Source of the DNA: GCA-020344555 sp964548955 | GTDB taxonomy: Bacteria > Planctomycetota > Phycisphaerae > UBA1845 | Direction of reading: 5' to 3' | DNA length: 22,241 bases | NCBI GenBank assembly: GCA_964548955.1 | Contig: CAZJTP010000058.1 | Location: forward strand, 1-22,241 | Shown: piece after piece, positions 8,555-16,649 of the stretch | Layout: each line of letters begins with the position of its first letter | Numbering within the stretch: position 1 is the stretch's first letter | Notes under the pieces: model-generated | The model's database searches: none | What the model was told of the DNA's origin: nothing | The model's input: only the letters and a program-made list of their open reading frames with translations | Made by a program: the position numbers and the translations under genes

Positions 8555-9508
8555 TCAGCAAGCCTGCTTTTCATCGGCAAGAACGTGGCGGAAGTACTCA
8601 ACGGTTTGGCGCAATCCCTCCGTCAACTTGACGCGTGGCTGCCAATCGAGCCGTTCTTTTGCCCGGGTGATATCGGGTCGGCGGCGAATAGGATCATTCT
8701 CCGGCAGCGGGCGGCGTTCGACACCGAGCTTGCGTCCGAGAATCTCGCCGAGACAGTTCACGATGTCGTTCATGGATCGCTCGTCGGTGTTGCCGATGTT
8801 CACCGGTTCGGCCGTACCCTCGCCCTCGTACCGCATGAGCGAAATTATGCCCTCGATCATGTCATCGACATAGCAGAAGCAGCGCGTCTGGGTGCCGTCC
8901 CCGTAGACGGTCAGCTTGTCGTTCTGCAAGGCCTGAACAATGAAGTTCGAGACGACGCGTCCGTCTCCGAGGGCCATGCGCGGTCCGTACGTGTTGAATA
9001 TCCGAACGATGCGGATGTCGACGTTGTTCTGACGGTGGTAGTCCATCATCAGCGTCTCGGCGACGCGTTTCCCCTCGTCGTAGCAGCTCCGCACGCCGAT
9101 CGGATTGACATTGCCCCAGTAGCTTTCCGTCTGCGGATGTTCCGTCGGATCGCCGTAAACCTCGCTGGTCGACGCCTGGAGAATCCGCGCTTTGACGCGT
9201 TTGGCAAGACCCAACATGTTGAGCGTCCCCATCACCGACGTCTTGACCGTCTTGACCGGGTTGTACTGGTAATGAATGGGCGAGGCGGGGCAGGCGAGGT
9301 TGAAGATCCAGTCCACCTCCAGCAGGATTGGGTTGACGACGTCGTGGCGGATGAACTCGAAATCGGCCTGGCCCAGAAGATGGGCGATATTACGTTTCGA
9401 TCCGGTAAAGAGGTTATCCAGGGCGATGACTTCGTGCCCGTCAACGAGCAGCCGGTCACACAAATGGCTGCCGAGAAAACCCGTGCCACCTGTTATGAGC
9501 ACACGCAT
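8555..9508 (-). CDS. UDP-glucuronate decarboxylase-like NAD-dependent sugar epimerase/dehydratase (UXS type)
   Basis: A 317-aa extended short-chain dehydrogenase. Its N-terminal NAD site is GGTGFLGS (7-14), followed by the IALDNLFTG loop; the catalytic set is TSEVYGD (114-120) with Y143 and K147 in SCYDEGKR. The SCYDEGKRVAE signature, NLACPASPIHYQ, and RIFNTYGPRM with DGRVVSNFI match UDP-glucuronate decarboxylases, which make UDP-xylose for polysaccharides, better than GalE or RmlB. A Shine-Dalgarno (GGAGA, 7 nt before the ATG) fixes the start. It lies 24 nt after the aminotransferase and belongs to the exopolysaccharide cluster. A dTDP-glucose dehydratase is the less likely alternative. Confidence 0.92.
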   Translation of the reverse strand: MRVLITGGTGFLGSHLCDRLLVDGHEVIALDNLFTGSKRNIAHLLGQADFEFIRHDVVNPILLEVDWIFNLACPASPIHYQYNPVKTVKTSVMGTLNMLGLAKRVKARILQASTSEVYGDPTEHPQTESYWGNVNPIGVRSCYDEGKRVAETLMMDYHRQNNVDIRIVRIFNTYGPRMALGDGRVVSNFIVQALQNDKLTVYGDGTQTRCFCYVDDMIEGIISLMRYEGEGTAEPVNIGNTDERSMNDIVNCLGEILGRKLGVERRPLPENDPIRRRPDITRAKERLDWQPRVKLTEGLRQTVEYFRHVLADEKQAC

Positions 9509-9532
9509 AGTGGTTCTCCGTTGGTAATCCTA

Positions 9533-10690
9533 TCACCCCTTGCCCACGTTTTGCGCACGACCGCCCTGAACACATGCCGCAGCGGAATCCTCGTAGAACT
9601 CCCGGATGCACGACGCCGTATAACTCAGATCCTCATCTGTCAGCATTGGATGACAGGGCAGCGACAGTATCCGCTCGCACGTCCGTTCCGTCACCGGGAG
9701 CGATCCGCGCCGATAGCCAAGCGATGCAAAACACTTCTGCAAGTGCAGCGGCACCGCGTAGTACACACCGCTTTGCACTCCGCGCTCACGCAGAAAGGCC
9801 GCCAGCTCATCCCGGTGGTCGCACAGAATCGAGTACTGGTGATAGACCGCTTTCTGATGATCCGGCACGTACGGCGTCGTAACGGGAGCCTCAGCGAGCA
9901 ACGTGTTATAACGGGCCGCATTGCTGCTGCGGCGTTTCGTGAATTCGTCCAAATGTCGCAGCTTAACGAGCAGAATCGCCGCTTTCATCGTATCCAACCG
10001 AAAATTGCCGCCGACACGCTCGTGGACGTACCGCTGTGACTCCCCGTGGTTGCGGAGCTGCCGCGCGGTTGCGGCAAGACGCTCGTCATTCGTGAGAATC
10101 ATCCCGCCCTCGCCGAACCCGCCGAGATTCTTCGTGGGATAGAACGACACGCACGCCGCATCCCCGAGCGCACCGGCGGGTCGACCGTGGTACGTCGCCC
10201 CGACCGCCTGGGCCGCATCTTCGATGACCGCAAGTCCGCGAGCAGCCGCAATCGCGTTGATCGCATCCATCTCCGCACACTGCCCGAACAGATGAACGGC
10301 GATGATCGACCTGGTCTTGTCCGTTACCGCCGCCTCGATCTTGGCGGGGTCGATGTTGAACGTTTGCGGATCGATGTCAACGAAGACCGGCCTGGCTCCG
10401 AGCCGTGCCACCGAACCCGCCGTCGCGAAGAACGTAAATGACGGCAGGATCACTTCGCTGCCGTGACCGATCTCAAGCGCCATCATCGTACACAGCAGGG
10501 CGTCGGTGCCGCTGCTGACCGCGATCGCGTGTTCAGCTCCGAGCCGGTTGCCCAGCGCCTCTTCCAACTCCGCAATGGCTGGACCGCCTATGAACCGCTG
10601 ACTCTCCAGGACGCCGTTGACGGCGGCGCGAACGTCATTCGCAAAGAGCCGATATTCACCACGCAAATCGAGCATACCTACTTGCCGCAT
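9533..10690 (-). CDS. DegT/DnrJ/EryC1/StrS family PLP-dependent sugar aminotransferase (WbpE-like)
   Basis: It makes amino sugars by transferring an amino group to a keto-sugar nucleotide, feeding exopolysaccharide synthesis. The ATG at 10690 gives 385 aa, normal for the family. Key elements are SSGTDAL (59-65) for phosphate binding, IEDAAQAVGA with D158 contacting the pyridine nitrogen, SFYPTKNLG with the PLP lysine K187, and the substrate loop RVGGNFRLDTMKAAIL. From memory it is closest to WbpE/WlbC-type UDP-3-keto-GlcNAcA aminotransferases (HLFGQCAEMDAINAIA, VYHQYSI, VPLHLQK). GGGAG sits 3 nt before the chosen ATG. Extending the frame to 11017 would run through the intergenic hairpins into the BY-kinase gene and is rejected. 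The exact substrate is unknown. Confidence 0.93.
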   Translation of the reverse strand: MRQVGMLDLRGEYRLFANDVRAAVNGVLESQRFIGGPAIAELEEALGNRLGAEHAIAVSSGTDALLCTMMALEIGHGSEVILPSFTFFATAGSVARLGARPVFVDIDPQTFNIDPAKIEAAVTDKTRSIIAVHLFGQCAEMDAINAIAAARGLAVIEDAAQAVGATYHGRPAGALGDAACVSFYPTKNLGGFGEGGMILTNDERLAATARQLRNHGESQRYVHERVGGNFRLDTMKAAILLVKLRHLDEFTKRRSSNAARYNTLLAEAPVTTPYVPDHQKAVYHQYSILCDHRDELAAFLRERGVQSGVYYAVPLHLQKCFASLGYRRGSLPVTERTCERILSLPCHPMLTDEDLSYTASCIREFYEDSAAACVQGGRAQNVGKG

Positions 10691-10749
10691 TGTCTCCCTC
10701 GCGAATCGGGCGTTATTGCAGCACGGAACAAACGTGCAGGTAACAGTCC

Positions 10750-10768
10750 TTGACGCCAAGCGCGTCAA
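10750..10768 (-). promoter_or_regulatory. Hairpin in the aminotransferase 5' leader
   Basis: A perfect 7-bp stem (TTGACGC, 5-nt loop, GCGTCAA) would lie at the very 5' end of the RNA made from the TATAAT promoter just upstream. It could stabilise the mRNA or be an operator. No T-run follows, so it is not a terminator. Confidence 0.35.
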
Positions 10769-10778
10769 AGTGATCGGC

Positions 10779-10806
10779 ATTATAGAGCGGCAACAGCGTT
10801 CGACAA
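10779..10806 (-). promoter_or_regulatory. Internal sigma70-type promoter ahead of the aminotransferase gene
   Basis: Read on the minus strand: TTGTCG (10801-10806), a 16-nt spacer, then a perfect TATAAT (10779-10784). It lies in the 187-nt gap after the BY-kinase gene and points at the aminotransferase, decarboxylase and metH genes. The -35 hexamer overlaps one arm of an inverted repeat (10801-10807 with 10864-10870). Confidence 0.45.
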
Positions 10807-10835
10807 GACAACGTTGCTGCACGTGTGACTCCCTT

Positions 10836-10855
10836 GACCGACTGGAAAGTCGGTC
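10836..10855 (-). repeat. Strong hairpin just after the BY-kinase stop
   Basis: A perfect 8-bp inverted repeat (GACCGACT and AGTCGGTC) with a 4-nt loop sits 22 nt after the stop codon at 10878, nested inside a 7-bp dyad at 10801-10807/10864-10870. No T-run follows it on the minus strand, so it may protect the 3' end or act with Rho rather than terminate alone. Confidence 0.4.
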
Positions 10856-10877
10856 CCACATGCCTTGTCGGATTGTC

Positions 10878-13127
10878 TTACGCATCGGATTCGGGCGGTG
10901 TGGGTTGTTGACGCGCAAGAGGCTGCGCCGGCGAGGCGGTCTGTCCGGCGGCCTGGTAGTCGTAGTAGGCGCGTAACTGCTCGCGGAAGTACCCGCCGCG
11001 CGTGACCTGGGCCGCATTCAACACCGCACCGAACAGGTGGGCGCCCACGTCGGTCAACAGCGTGCACGCGCGTCGGGCGACCCCACGCGAGCTCGTGTTC
11101 GCCCTAACGACGAGCACCACCCCGTCGACCATCGTCCCGAGCACGAGTCCATCGCTCGCCAGCAGGATCGGCGCCGTGTCGATCACGACCTGGTCGTAGT
11201 GTGCGGCCGCCTCCTTCAGAAACACCCGGCACGGCTCGCTACCCAGAAGCTCCGCCGGATTGGGCGGGGCGGGACCGCTGCCAAGCACGTCGAGCGACGC
11301 GATGCCGCTTGATACGGTGTAGGATGCCATAGACCCGTCACCAACCAACAGGTTGCTTAATCCCCCCGCCGCGACGTTGCCGAAGATGGCGTGCAGACCC
11401 GGCCGACGAAAGTTCGCGTCCACAAGCAGCACCCGACGACCGCTCTGCGCAAGGGCTATCGCCAGGTTGCAGGCTACGGTCGTTTTTCCGTCGTCCGGCC
11501 TCGGACTGGTCACCAGAACCAGGCGCTGCCCCTCCGCCGGGGCGATAAACTGCAAACTCGTCCGGATGCGCCGAAACGCCTCCGCCACCATCGATTGTGG
11601 AGCGTCGTGAACCGCCGTCTCCACACGCTCGATCGGAACCTCCTCGTCGTCGGTGTCGGGCACAAGACCAAGCATGGCGACATTGAGGTGTCGCACGATG
11701 TCCTGCGAGGTCCGAACCGACGTGTTGATCATCTCCAGTCCCAAGGCAATGCCCACGGACAAGATCAACGCAGTCACTATACCAACCGGCAACAAGAACA
11801 GGCTCGGGCTGCTGCGTTCCAGTGGATCGGTCGCATCTTGGGCGATATTGACATTGATCGCAGTTCGCTGACTCCTGACCCGGCTGAGATTCTTGACGTA
11901 GTTGCTCAATTGGAGTCTGTAGTCGACTATCTCTTGAATCTCCGCCTCCAGGTTGAAGTAGTCAAAGAGCAGACGATCCTGATCCTGAAGTGCGGCCTCC
12001 GCTTTCGCCAGGCTCTCCTGCGCCAGAAACAGGGCATGCCGCGTGTTGTCGTAGGCCGTGTTTGCCGCCTCCCGGATATCCGCGCGACGCTCGCGCAACT
12101 TCTCGATGCGAAGCTGAGCGAGTTTGGCCTGGGCCGCCTCGATCTGGGCATCGAGCTGCTTGAGGACGCGGTGCCCGGCTCCGAAGACCTTCTCATCGGC
12201 TGCGCGTTGCTGTTCGAGCAGAAACAGTGCCCGCGTCGTTTCCGCCACCTGCGGATCCAGCTCGACGATCGCCCGATCCTCCGCCGTGACCGCCACGCCT
12301 TCGGGATCGTTGTAGATGTTCCGGTATTGTTCGAGCTGTGACAACTCGAGCCGCAGAAGTGCCACCTGCTCGGCAAACTGAGTCACCTGCTCGTTGGCGA
12401 TGTTGCCGCCGGGATTTTGACGTGCCCCCGCCGGGAGCCGCTGGGCAATCACTTTGAGCCGGGCGCGGTCGTCGACAATCTCCCGGCCAACCTCACCAAG
12501 TTCCTGCTGAGCGGCGTCCAATGCCGTGTCGGTGAACTCCTCAGCAGCACGCCTCTTGACCGACTCATACCACTGGTTCACAACCGCGCGGACGATGACC
12601 GGAGCGTCTTCGGGGTCGTGGCACTGCATCGACACGCGCAAAAAGTTGGTCCCGCGTATCGGCGCCGCCCCCAGATCATCGATCAGTTCGATGAGATGCT
12701 GCTCGGGCTTCTTCCACCGCCAACTCTGAATCCGCTTCCACCATTCGGTTTCACGAACAGCCGTGAGCTTCAGAGCTTCGCCGAGAATCCTCGGACTCTT
12801 GAGCAGACGTGCCTGCGTGAGGACGAACCGTTCGTGCTCGTCCTTCCTGAGTCGCTCCTGTTCCGGCGTCAGCTCCGCGTGCGGGATGTTGGATATGCAT
12901 TCGATCAAAGACTCGCTACGGTACCCAGGGAAGTACACCCAAAAGACCGTAAACCCCCCAAGCACCAGCGCCGTAAACACCAGGAACAGCACGACGATCA
13001 ACACGGCGCGCCGCCGAAGCATCGCGACGACCTCGGGCGCGGTGACCGGACCGCCGCCGCCGCCGATCCCGCGAGTGGACGTGGGCGACGCGATGCGCTC
13101 CTGGATCGTGGTGGGAACCGTAGTCAT
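10878..13127 (-). CDS. Wzc-type polysaccharide co-polymerase fused to BY-kinase
   Basis: A 749-aa inner-membrane protein that sets exopolysaccharide chain length and couples it to tyrosine autophosphorylation. The Wzz part starts near residue 28 with membrane helix 1 at ~40-64. A large periplasmic region with long coiled coils (~205-400) follows, then helix 2 at ~446-464. The kinase has Walker A SPRPDDGKTT (541-550, K548), Walker A' VLLVDAN (D570) and Walker B VVIDTAP (646-652). A tyrosine cluster near the C-terminus (Y713, Y721, Y722, Y724) is the expected autophosphorylation site. The P-loop carries Asp-Asp-Gly where PGEG or PGDG is usual. GAAGGT lies 6 nt before the ATG. The gene follows the exosortase by 51 nt. 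Confidence 0.95.
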   Translation of the reverse strand: MTTVPTTIQERIASPTSTRGIGGGGGPVTAPEVVAMLRRRAVLIVVLFLVFTALVLGGFTVFWVYFPGYRSESLIECISNIPHAELTPEQERLRKDEHERFVLTQARLLKSPRILGEALKLTAVRETEWWKRIQSWRWKKPEQHLIELIDDLGAAPIRGTNFLRVSMQCHDPEDAPVIVRAVVNQWYESVKRRAAEEFTDTALDAAQQELGEVGREIVDDRARLKVIAQRLPAGARQNPGGNIANEQVTQFAEQVALLRLELSQLEQYRNIYNDPEGVAVTAEDRAIVELDPQVAETTRALFLLEQQRAADEKVFGAGHRVLKQLDAQIEAAQAKLAQLRIEKLRERRADIREAANTAYDNTRHALFLAQESLAKAEAALQDQDRLLFDYFNLEAEIQEIVDYRLQLSNYVKNLSRVRSQRTAINVNIAQDATDPLERSSPSLFLLPVGIVTALILSVGIALGLEMINTSVRTSQDIVRHLNVAMLGLVPDTDDEEVPIERVETAVHDAPQSMVAEAFRRIRTSLQFIAPAEGQRLVLVTSPRPDDGKTTVACNLAIALAQSGRRVLLVDANFRRPGLHAIFGNVAAGGLSNLLVGDGSMASYTVSSGIASLDVLGSGPAPPNPAELLGSEPCRVFLKEAAAHYDQVVIDTAPILLASDGLVLGTMVDGVVLVVRANTSSRGVARRACTLLTDVGAHLFGAVLNAAQVTRGGYFREQLRAYYDYQAAGQTASPAQPLARQQPTPPESDA

Positions 13128-13178
13128 GAGCTTACCTTCAATTACTCTATCTTCGACCGGATCAAGCGTGTTGCACCA

Positions 13179-14120
13179 TTATCGCACCGAACCGCCTTCG
13201 TCCGCCGCCTCGGGTACCTCGATGAACAGACGACTTAATACATATCCGATCAGCGCAAAGAGCCCAAGCGCAATGGCGAACATCAGGATTCCGAGTACCT
13301 GGTGCGCGGTCCCCTTTGCCAGGTCCACATACCCGTTGACGTACAGCACCCCCGTCACCGTGACCCGGATCGTGTTACAGAAAACCGCAATCGGCACGCA
13401 CATCAGAACCATGACAATCCGCTGCCAGACGGGTCTGTCACCCAGATACGCAATGGCCACGCCAAGCGTGACAAACGCCATGGTTGACCGCATGCCGCTG
13501 CACGCCTCGGCCACATTGAGCGTTCCCGGCGGCTTGCCGGGCATCACATAGTCGATCACGACCGCCTGAGCCTGCGTGTGCAAACCCGGAACAAGCATCG
13601 GCATCACGGCGGCCGACACCGTCGATGCCAGCGTTTGAAGCGGTGTCGTCAGTGCCACGAACATGTCCCGGGGAAGCGGAATGGCAAATAACAGAAACAG
13701 GATCGGGAACCACGCCACGCGCATCACATCCCAGCCGCCCATAAGAAGCGTGATCCCGAAGACGGCGCCCACGATCGACAAACCCTGCGGATAGGACATG
13801 CCCAGCCGCCACGCGCTGACAAAGTAGACCGCCAGCGACATCGCCAGAATCACCGCCCCGACGTAGCCCGGCTGGAAACGACACCGAAAAAACGCCTCGC
13901 GCTGCTTGCCAAGAAAGTACAGGCTGAACACCGGGATCAGCCAACCGTGGGACCAGTTCCCGTCACTCAGCCACCGGGCGACAAGTGTGTGTCGAACCGT
14001 ACCCCAGTAAACGAGCAGCAGCAGCACGGTGACGATGATAATACGAACGCGCGCCGCCGGTGACACAAGCTCGCCCCACGTGCGCGGCAGGTTCACGCCG
14101 GTTGATCCGCAAACGTCCAC
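13179..14120 (-). CDS. Exosortase (EpsH/Xrt family transmembrane cysteine transpeptidase)
   Basis: A 313-aa multi-pass membrane protein predicted to cleave C-terminal sorting signals of exported proteins and pass them to the envelope. The family's catalytic residues are present in order: C207 in EACSGMRS, R252 in NTIRVTVTG and H273 in GTAHQVLGILMF. The early DGNWSHGWLIP motif (53-63) also fits. About eight hydrophobic helices are spread over the length. The start is GTG at 14120, with AGGAG 6 nt upstream and overlapping the Wza stop region; there is no ATG alternative before the first helix. The C-terminus has no fused EpsI/DUF3485 domain, and no separate one is in the window. Its position between Wza and Wzc genes is the usual one for exosortases in exopolysaccharide loci. 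Subfamily is not certain. Confidence 0.93.
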   Translation of the reverse strand: MDVCGSTGVNLPRTWGELVSPAARVRIIIVTVLLLLVYWGTVRHTLVARWLSDGNWSHGWLIPVFSLYFLGKQREAFFRCRFQPGYVGAVILAMSLAVYFVSAWRLGMSYPQGLSIVGAVFGITLLMGGWDVMRVAWFPILFLLFAIPLPRDMFVALTTPLQTLASTVSAAVMPMLVPGLHTQAQAVVIDYVMPGKPPGTLNVAEACSGMRSTMAFVTLGVAIAYLGDRPVWQRIVMVLMCVPIAVFCNTIRVTVTGVLYVNGYVDLAKGTAHQVLGILMFAIALGLFALIGYVLSRLFIEVPEAADEGGSVR

Positions 14121-14129
14121 CCTGCTCTC

Positions 14130-15710
14130 CTACGGGAACAACGCCGGGAACAGGTCCGGCTCATTGTGCGGGTTGAGCCGCGCGGAGAACGAGTCGATAT
14201 CCGCGTAATTCCGCGCGTATGTGAAGCTGTAACCCACGTTCGATGCCGGGTTCGGGAGTGTCCACGAGCGAATCCGCTGCAAAAACGGCGCGAACGGATG
14301 CGTGCCGACATTGATGATGTCACTGCGCTTGATCAGGAAGTCCGGGTCCTTGCCGGCGAAGATTCGGTCGAGGTTTACCTGGATCATCTGCTCACGCTGT
14401 CCGAGTCGGCGGTAGACGGTACATCGCTCCGGCCAGGCCAGACCCGACAATCCACCTGCGGCCGCGATTGCCGCCTTCAGCGTGATCGGCTCCGCGTTAA
14501 ATCCGAAAGTGCCGACCCGATTTACCTGCCCCATCACGTAGTACACGCCGATCTCGCCGCTGATGATCCGGATCACGTCACCTCCGCGAATAACGATGTT
14601 TACCTCCGGATCGCCTGAGCGGAGCAGGTCGGCGGGAATGCGCATCACCCGGTAGGTCGTATCTCCAGCGATGCGTGCCCAGTTGACGGCCGGAGTGGCC
14701 GTGTCGAACACCGGCGGACCCGGCGGTGATGAAGCCGCGCCGCCTGGTGGAACCTTGTACGCCGGATTGGGGACAAACTTGCCGTTAACGAAGATATAAG
14801 GATCGGTCGGCTCGGGCTCGAGTGATTTCGGAATTTCATCCGGCGATGGTTCACGCTCGACCCGCTCATCCGTGTCCTCGCCTCCAAGGACCGCGTCGAT
14901 CAGTTCCTCCTCACGTGAACGACTCGACGTTTGGTCGTTGTTTTCGGGTGGTTGCGAGTCCGCGCCGCCCTCAGGTTCCGCGGCATCGTCGTCAGCGGGC
15001 TCCGTGACGGATTCACCCGGCAACTCATTTTCCTTAACTGACGGAGTCCTCCGCTCATGGACCCACAGCGGTGTGTCATAACGGAAAATGTAGACATCGG
15101 TGACGAACTCATTAAGTCCGCCGACCTGGTTGATCGCCTCGAGGAGACGAAGATCGGGGCGTCGAATGGGAAATGTCCCCGCCCGCAACGGCGCGTTATC
15201 GGCGGCGCTGACCCCGACGCCGAAGATGGAGTAGGTGGCGTTTTGAAGAAAAAGCGGGTTCACGGTAACTTCGGCGTTGTGCAAGATGTCTTGGTCACGC
15301 AGCGCATCTTTCAACGCTCGTTCAAACTCCGGCACTGTCAAGCCGGTGGCATCGATCCGTCCCACAACCGGCAGGTTCACATAGCCGGTCGAGGATACCG
15401 CCGCCTGCGCCTGATACGGCACGAACCGTTGCCGTAGCTCGTCAATCTCAACGGACAGGGTGTCACCGGGGGTAATGGGGTATTCCTCGGCGCGGATAAG
15501 CAAATCCTCGGGTGACGGATACACTGCGCCGGGAATACCGGGCGGGGTGTCCTCAAGCGTGAGTGACGAGCGGATCTCCATCGTGGCCGTTCGGGTGAAG
15601 TTTCCCACTACGGTCGGATCGAGCCAGCCGTTGAGGATGGAGTTGCACCCAGCCGAGGGCGCTATAAACGCCGCAATGATCAAGGGTTCCCAACGCAATC
15701 CACGCGCCAT
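14130..15710 (-). CDS. Wza-type polysaccharide export outer-membrane lipoprotein with acidic insert
   Basis: A 526-aa protein predicted to form the outer-membrane exit for the exopolysaccharide. The ATG at 15710 places a signal peptide ending PSAGC (C22 as lipid site, imperfect lipobox); a start at 15770 would hide it. The polysaccharide export domain covers ~75-150 (YPITPGDTLSVEIDEL...GYVNLPVVGRIDATGLTVPE). One SLBB-like unit follows at ~158-215 and another at ~385-450 (YYVMGQVNRVGTFGF...LKAAIAAAGGLSG). Between them lies a ~130-residue insert (218-345) rich in Glu, Asp, Pro and Ser, which is unusual for this family. GGAAGG lies 12 nt before the ATG. It is the first gene of the minus-strand cluster, 9 nt from the exosortase. 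Confidence 0.92.
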   Translation of the reverse strand: MARGLRWEPLIIAAFIAPSAGCNSILNGWLDPTVVGNFTRTATMEIRSSLTLEDTPPGIPGAVYPSPEDLLIRAEEYPITPGDTLSVEIDELRQRFVPYQAQAAVSSTGYVNLPVVGRIDATGLTVPEFERALKDALRDQDILHNAEVTVNPLFLQNATYSIFGVGVSAADNAPLRAGTFPIRRPDLRLLEAINQVGGLNEFVTDVYIFRYDTPLWVHERRTPSVKENELPGESVTEPADDDAAEPEGGADSQPPENNDQTSSRSREEELIDAVLGGEDTDERVEREPSPDEIPKSLEPEPTDPYIFVNGKFVPNPAYKVPPGGAASSPPGPPVFDTATPAVNWARIAGDTTYRVMRIPADLLRSGDPEVNIVIRGGDVIRIISGEIGVYYVMGQVNRVGTFGFNAEPITLKAAIAAAGGLSGLAWPERCTVYRRLGQREQMIQVNLDRIFAGKDPDFLIKRSDIINVGTHPFAPFLQRIRSWTLPNPASNVGYSFTYARNYADIDSFSARLNPHNEPDLFPALFP

Positions 15711-16032
15711 CCCGTGATGTAGCCTTCCGCTCGCCAAGCCAAGCTCCTGCTTACGACTACAAACGACCACCGTGTCCGGGCCTCGTCACATAAGGTCCGG
15801 CTGGATAATGATCCTCCGTGCGCTTGCCGGAGAGTTATCGGCACACCCGCATTACCCGGTTTAGACCGTCGGCAGGCAAGCTTATCGCGATGTCCCATTC
15901 ATTACGAGCGGACGACCGACAAATCGAACACGCCAGTGCCCAATCGCACTTGCGAAGATCAGCCTCACCTCCATCGAGCCCCCGGCAGTCGTTGGGTGTG
16001 ACTCACTCTAACCTATTTAACGACAGGAGGTT
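15711..16032. other. Divergent intergenic region upstream of the Wza gene
   Basis: No convincing gene. It must hold the promoter of the minus-strand cluster, but I see no clear -35/-10 pair. Visible structure: an 8-bp imperfect inverted repeat with a 9-nt loop at 15776-15800 (CCGGGCCT / AGGTCCGG), and a short dyad TCGCA-CT-TGCGA at 15944-15955 that could be an operator. A frame of 73 codons at 15818-16039 has no Shine-Dalgarno and no protein-like features. Confidence 0.5.
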
Positions 16033-16209
16033 ATGGTAACCATTGCCCGCGATGACAGCATCCGCTCCAAACGCGGCAAGCAAGCCGCATCCACACGCCA
16101 CCCGTTTCACTTCCAAGCCTATCCACCGATCGCACTATCCGGTAGCATCGCACGCGGTCGAGCACCGGTCCAAACGCGGCGCCGACCGGAAGTACAGGAT
16201 TGGCGATGA
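16033..16209 (+). CDS. Possible 58-aa basic protein upstream of the lipoprotein candidate
   Basis: ATG at 16033 starts a 58-codon frame (MVTIARDDSIRSKRGKQAAS...) whose TGA overlaps the next ATG as ATGA, typical of coupled translation. The product is Arg/Lys-rich with no domain I recognise. GGAGG at 16026-16030 is only 2 nt from the ATG, which is too close for efficient initiation and weakens the call. It could instead be untranslated leader. Confidence 0.3.
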   Translation: MVTIARDDSIRSKRGKQAASTRHPFHFQAYPPIALSGSIARGRAPVQTRRRPEVQDWR

Positions 16210-16649
16210 GCTGTTACCGTCTGCTTCCGTACGTTCTGGCCTTGGGTGCCCTGGAGGGCGGCTGTATCGAGCTGCAGCACACCCTCCAAGGAACCACCCA
16301 AGATTCAACAGGTGGAGACTTATCCGCCAACGGTGAGGATGACACGACCGACGGGCAAACCGGCGGAAACGTGCCCGTGGTGACGCTGAGTGTTTCCAAT
16401 CCCGTTCCGCAAGTCAATGAACAGGTTGTCCTGACGTGCTCGGTTATCAGTGGGGATACCGGAGGCGTCACATTCGATTTCCAGCCGGCCACCGGCCGCC
16501 TCATCGTCAACCGCACGACGGGAACAGCCTCATTCATCGTTCAGGAGGTGGATATCGGCGCGACTTTCGCGTTCACCTGCACAGCCGCGAACGACCACGG
16601 CACCAGCGAACCGTCCAATAATCAGATGATCATTCCCACGCAGTGGTAG
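16206..16649 (+). CDS. Small exported Ig-like domain protein, probable lipoprotein
   Basis: A 147-aa protein of unknown function. A short hydrophobic leader (YVLALGAL) ends at GGC with C20 as possible lipid site; the residue at -3 is Glu, so the lipobox is not canonical. A Gly/Thr/Asp-rich linker (~25-55) follows, then a single ~90-residue beta-sandwich-like domain, VTLSVSNPVPQVNEQVVLTC...FAFTCTAANDHGTSEP, with two cysteines spaced like an Ig fold. The ATG at 16206 lies in an ATGA overlap; a TTG two codons earlier is possible. It points away from the exopolysaccharide cluster. It may be an envelope-anchored adhesion or binding module, by inference. Confidence 0.6.
   Translation: MSCYRLLPYVLALGALEGGCIELQHTLQGTTQDSTGGDLSANGEDDTTDGQTGGNVPVVTLSVSNPVPQVNEQVVLTCSVISGDTGGVTFDFQPATGRLIVNRTTGTASFIVQEVDIGATFAFTCTAANDHGTSEPSNNQMIIPTQW

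Noticed and set aside
8528..10039. 503-codon plus-strand open frame
   Set aside because: It is exactly antisense to the UDP-glucuronate decarboxylase and part of the aminotransferase, both with full motifs. Its product is Arg/His/Val-rich with no domain.
11391..12341. 316-codon plus-strand open frame
   Set aside because: Antisense to the BY-kinase gene, which has all family motifs. The frame is a by-product of GC-rich codon use.
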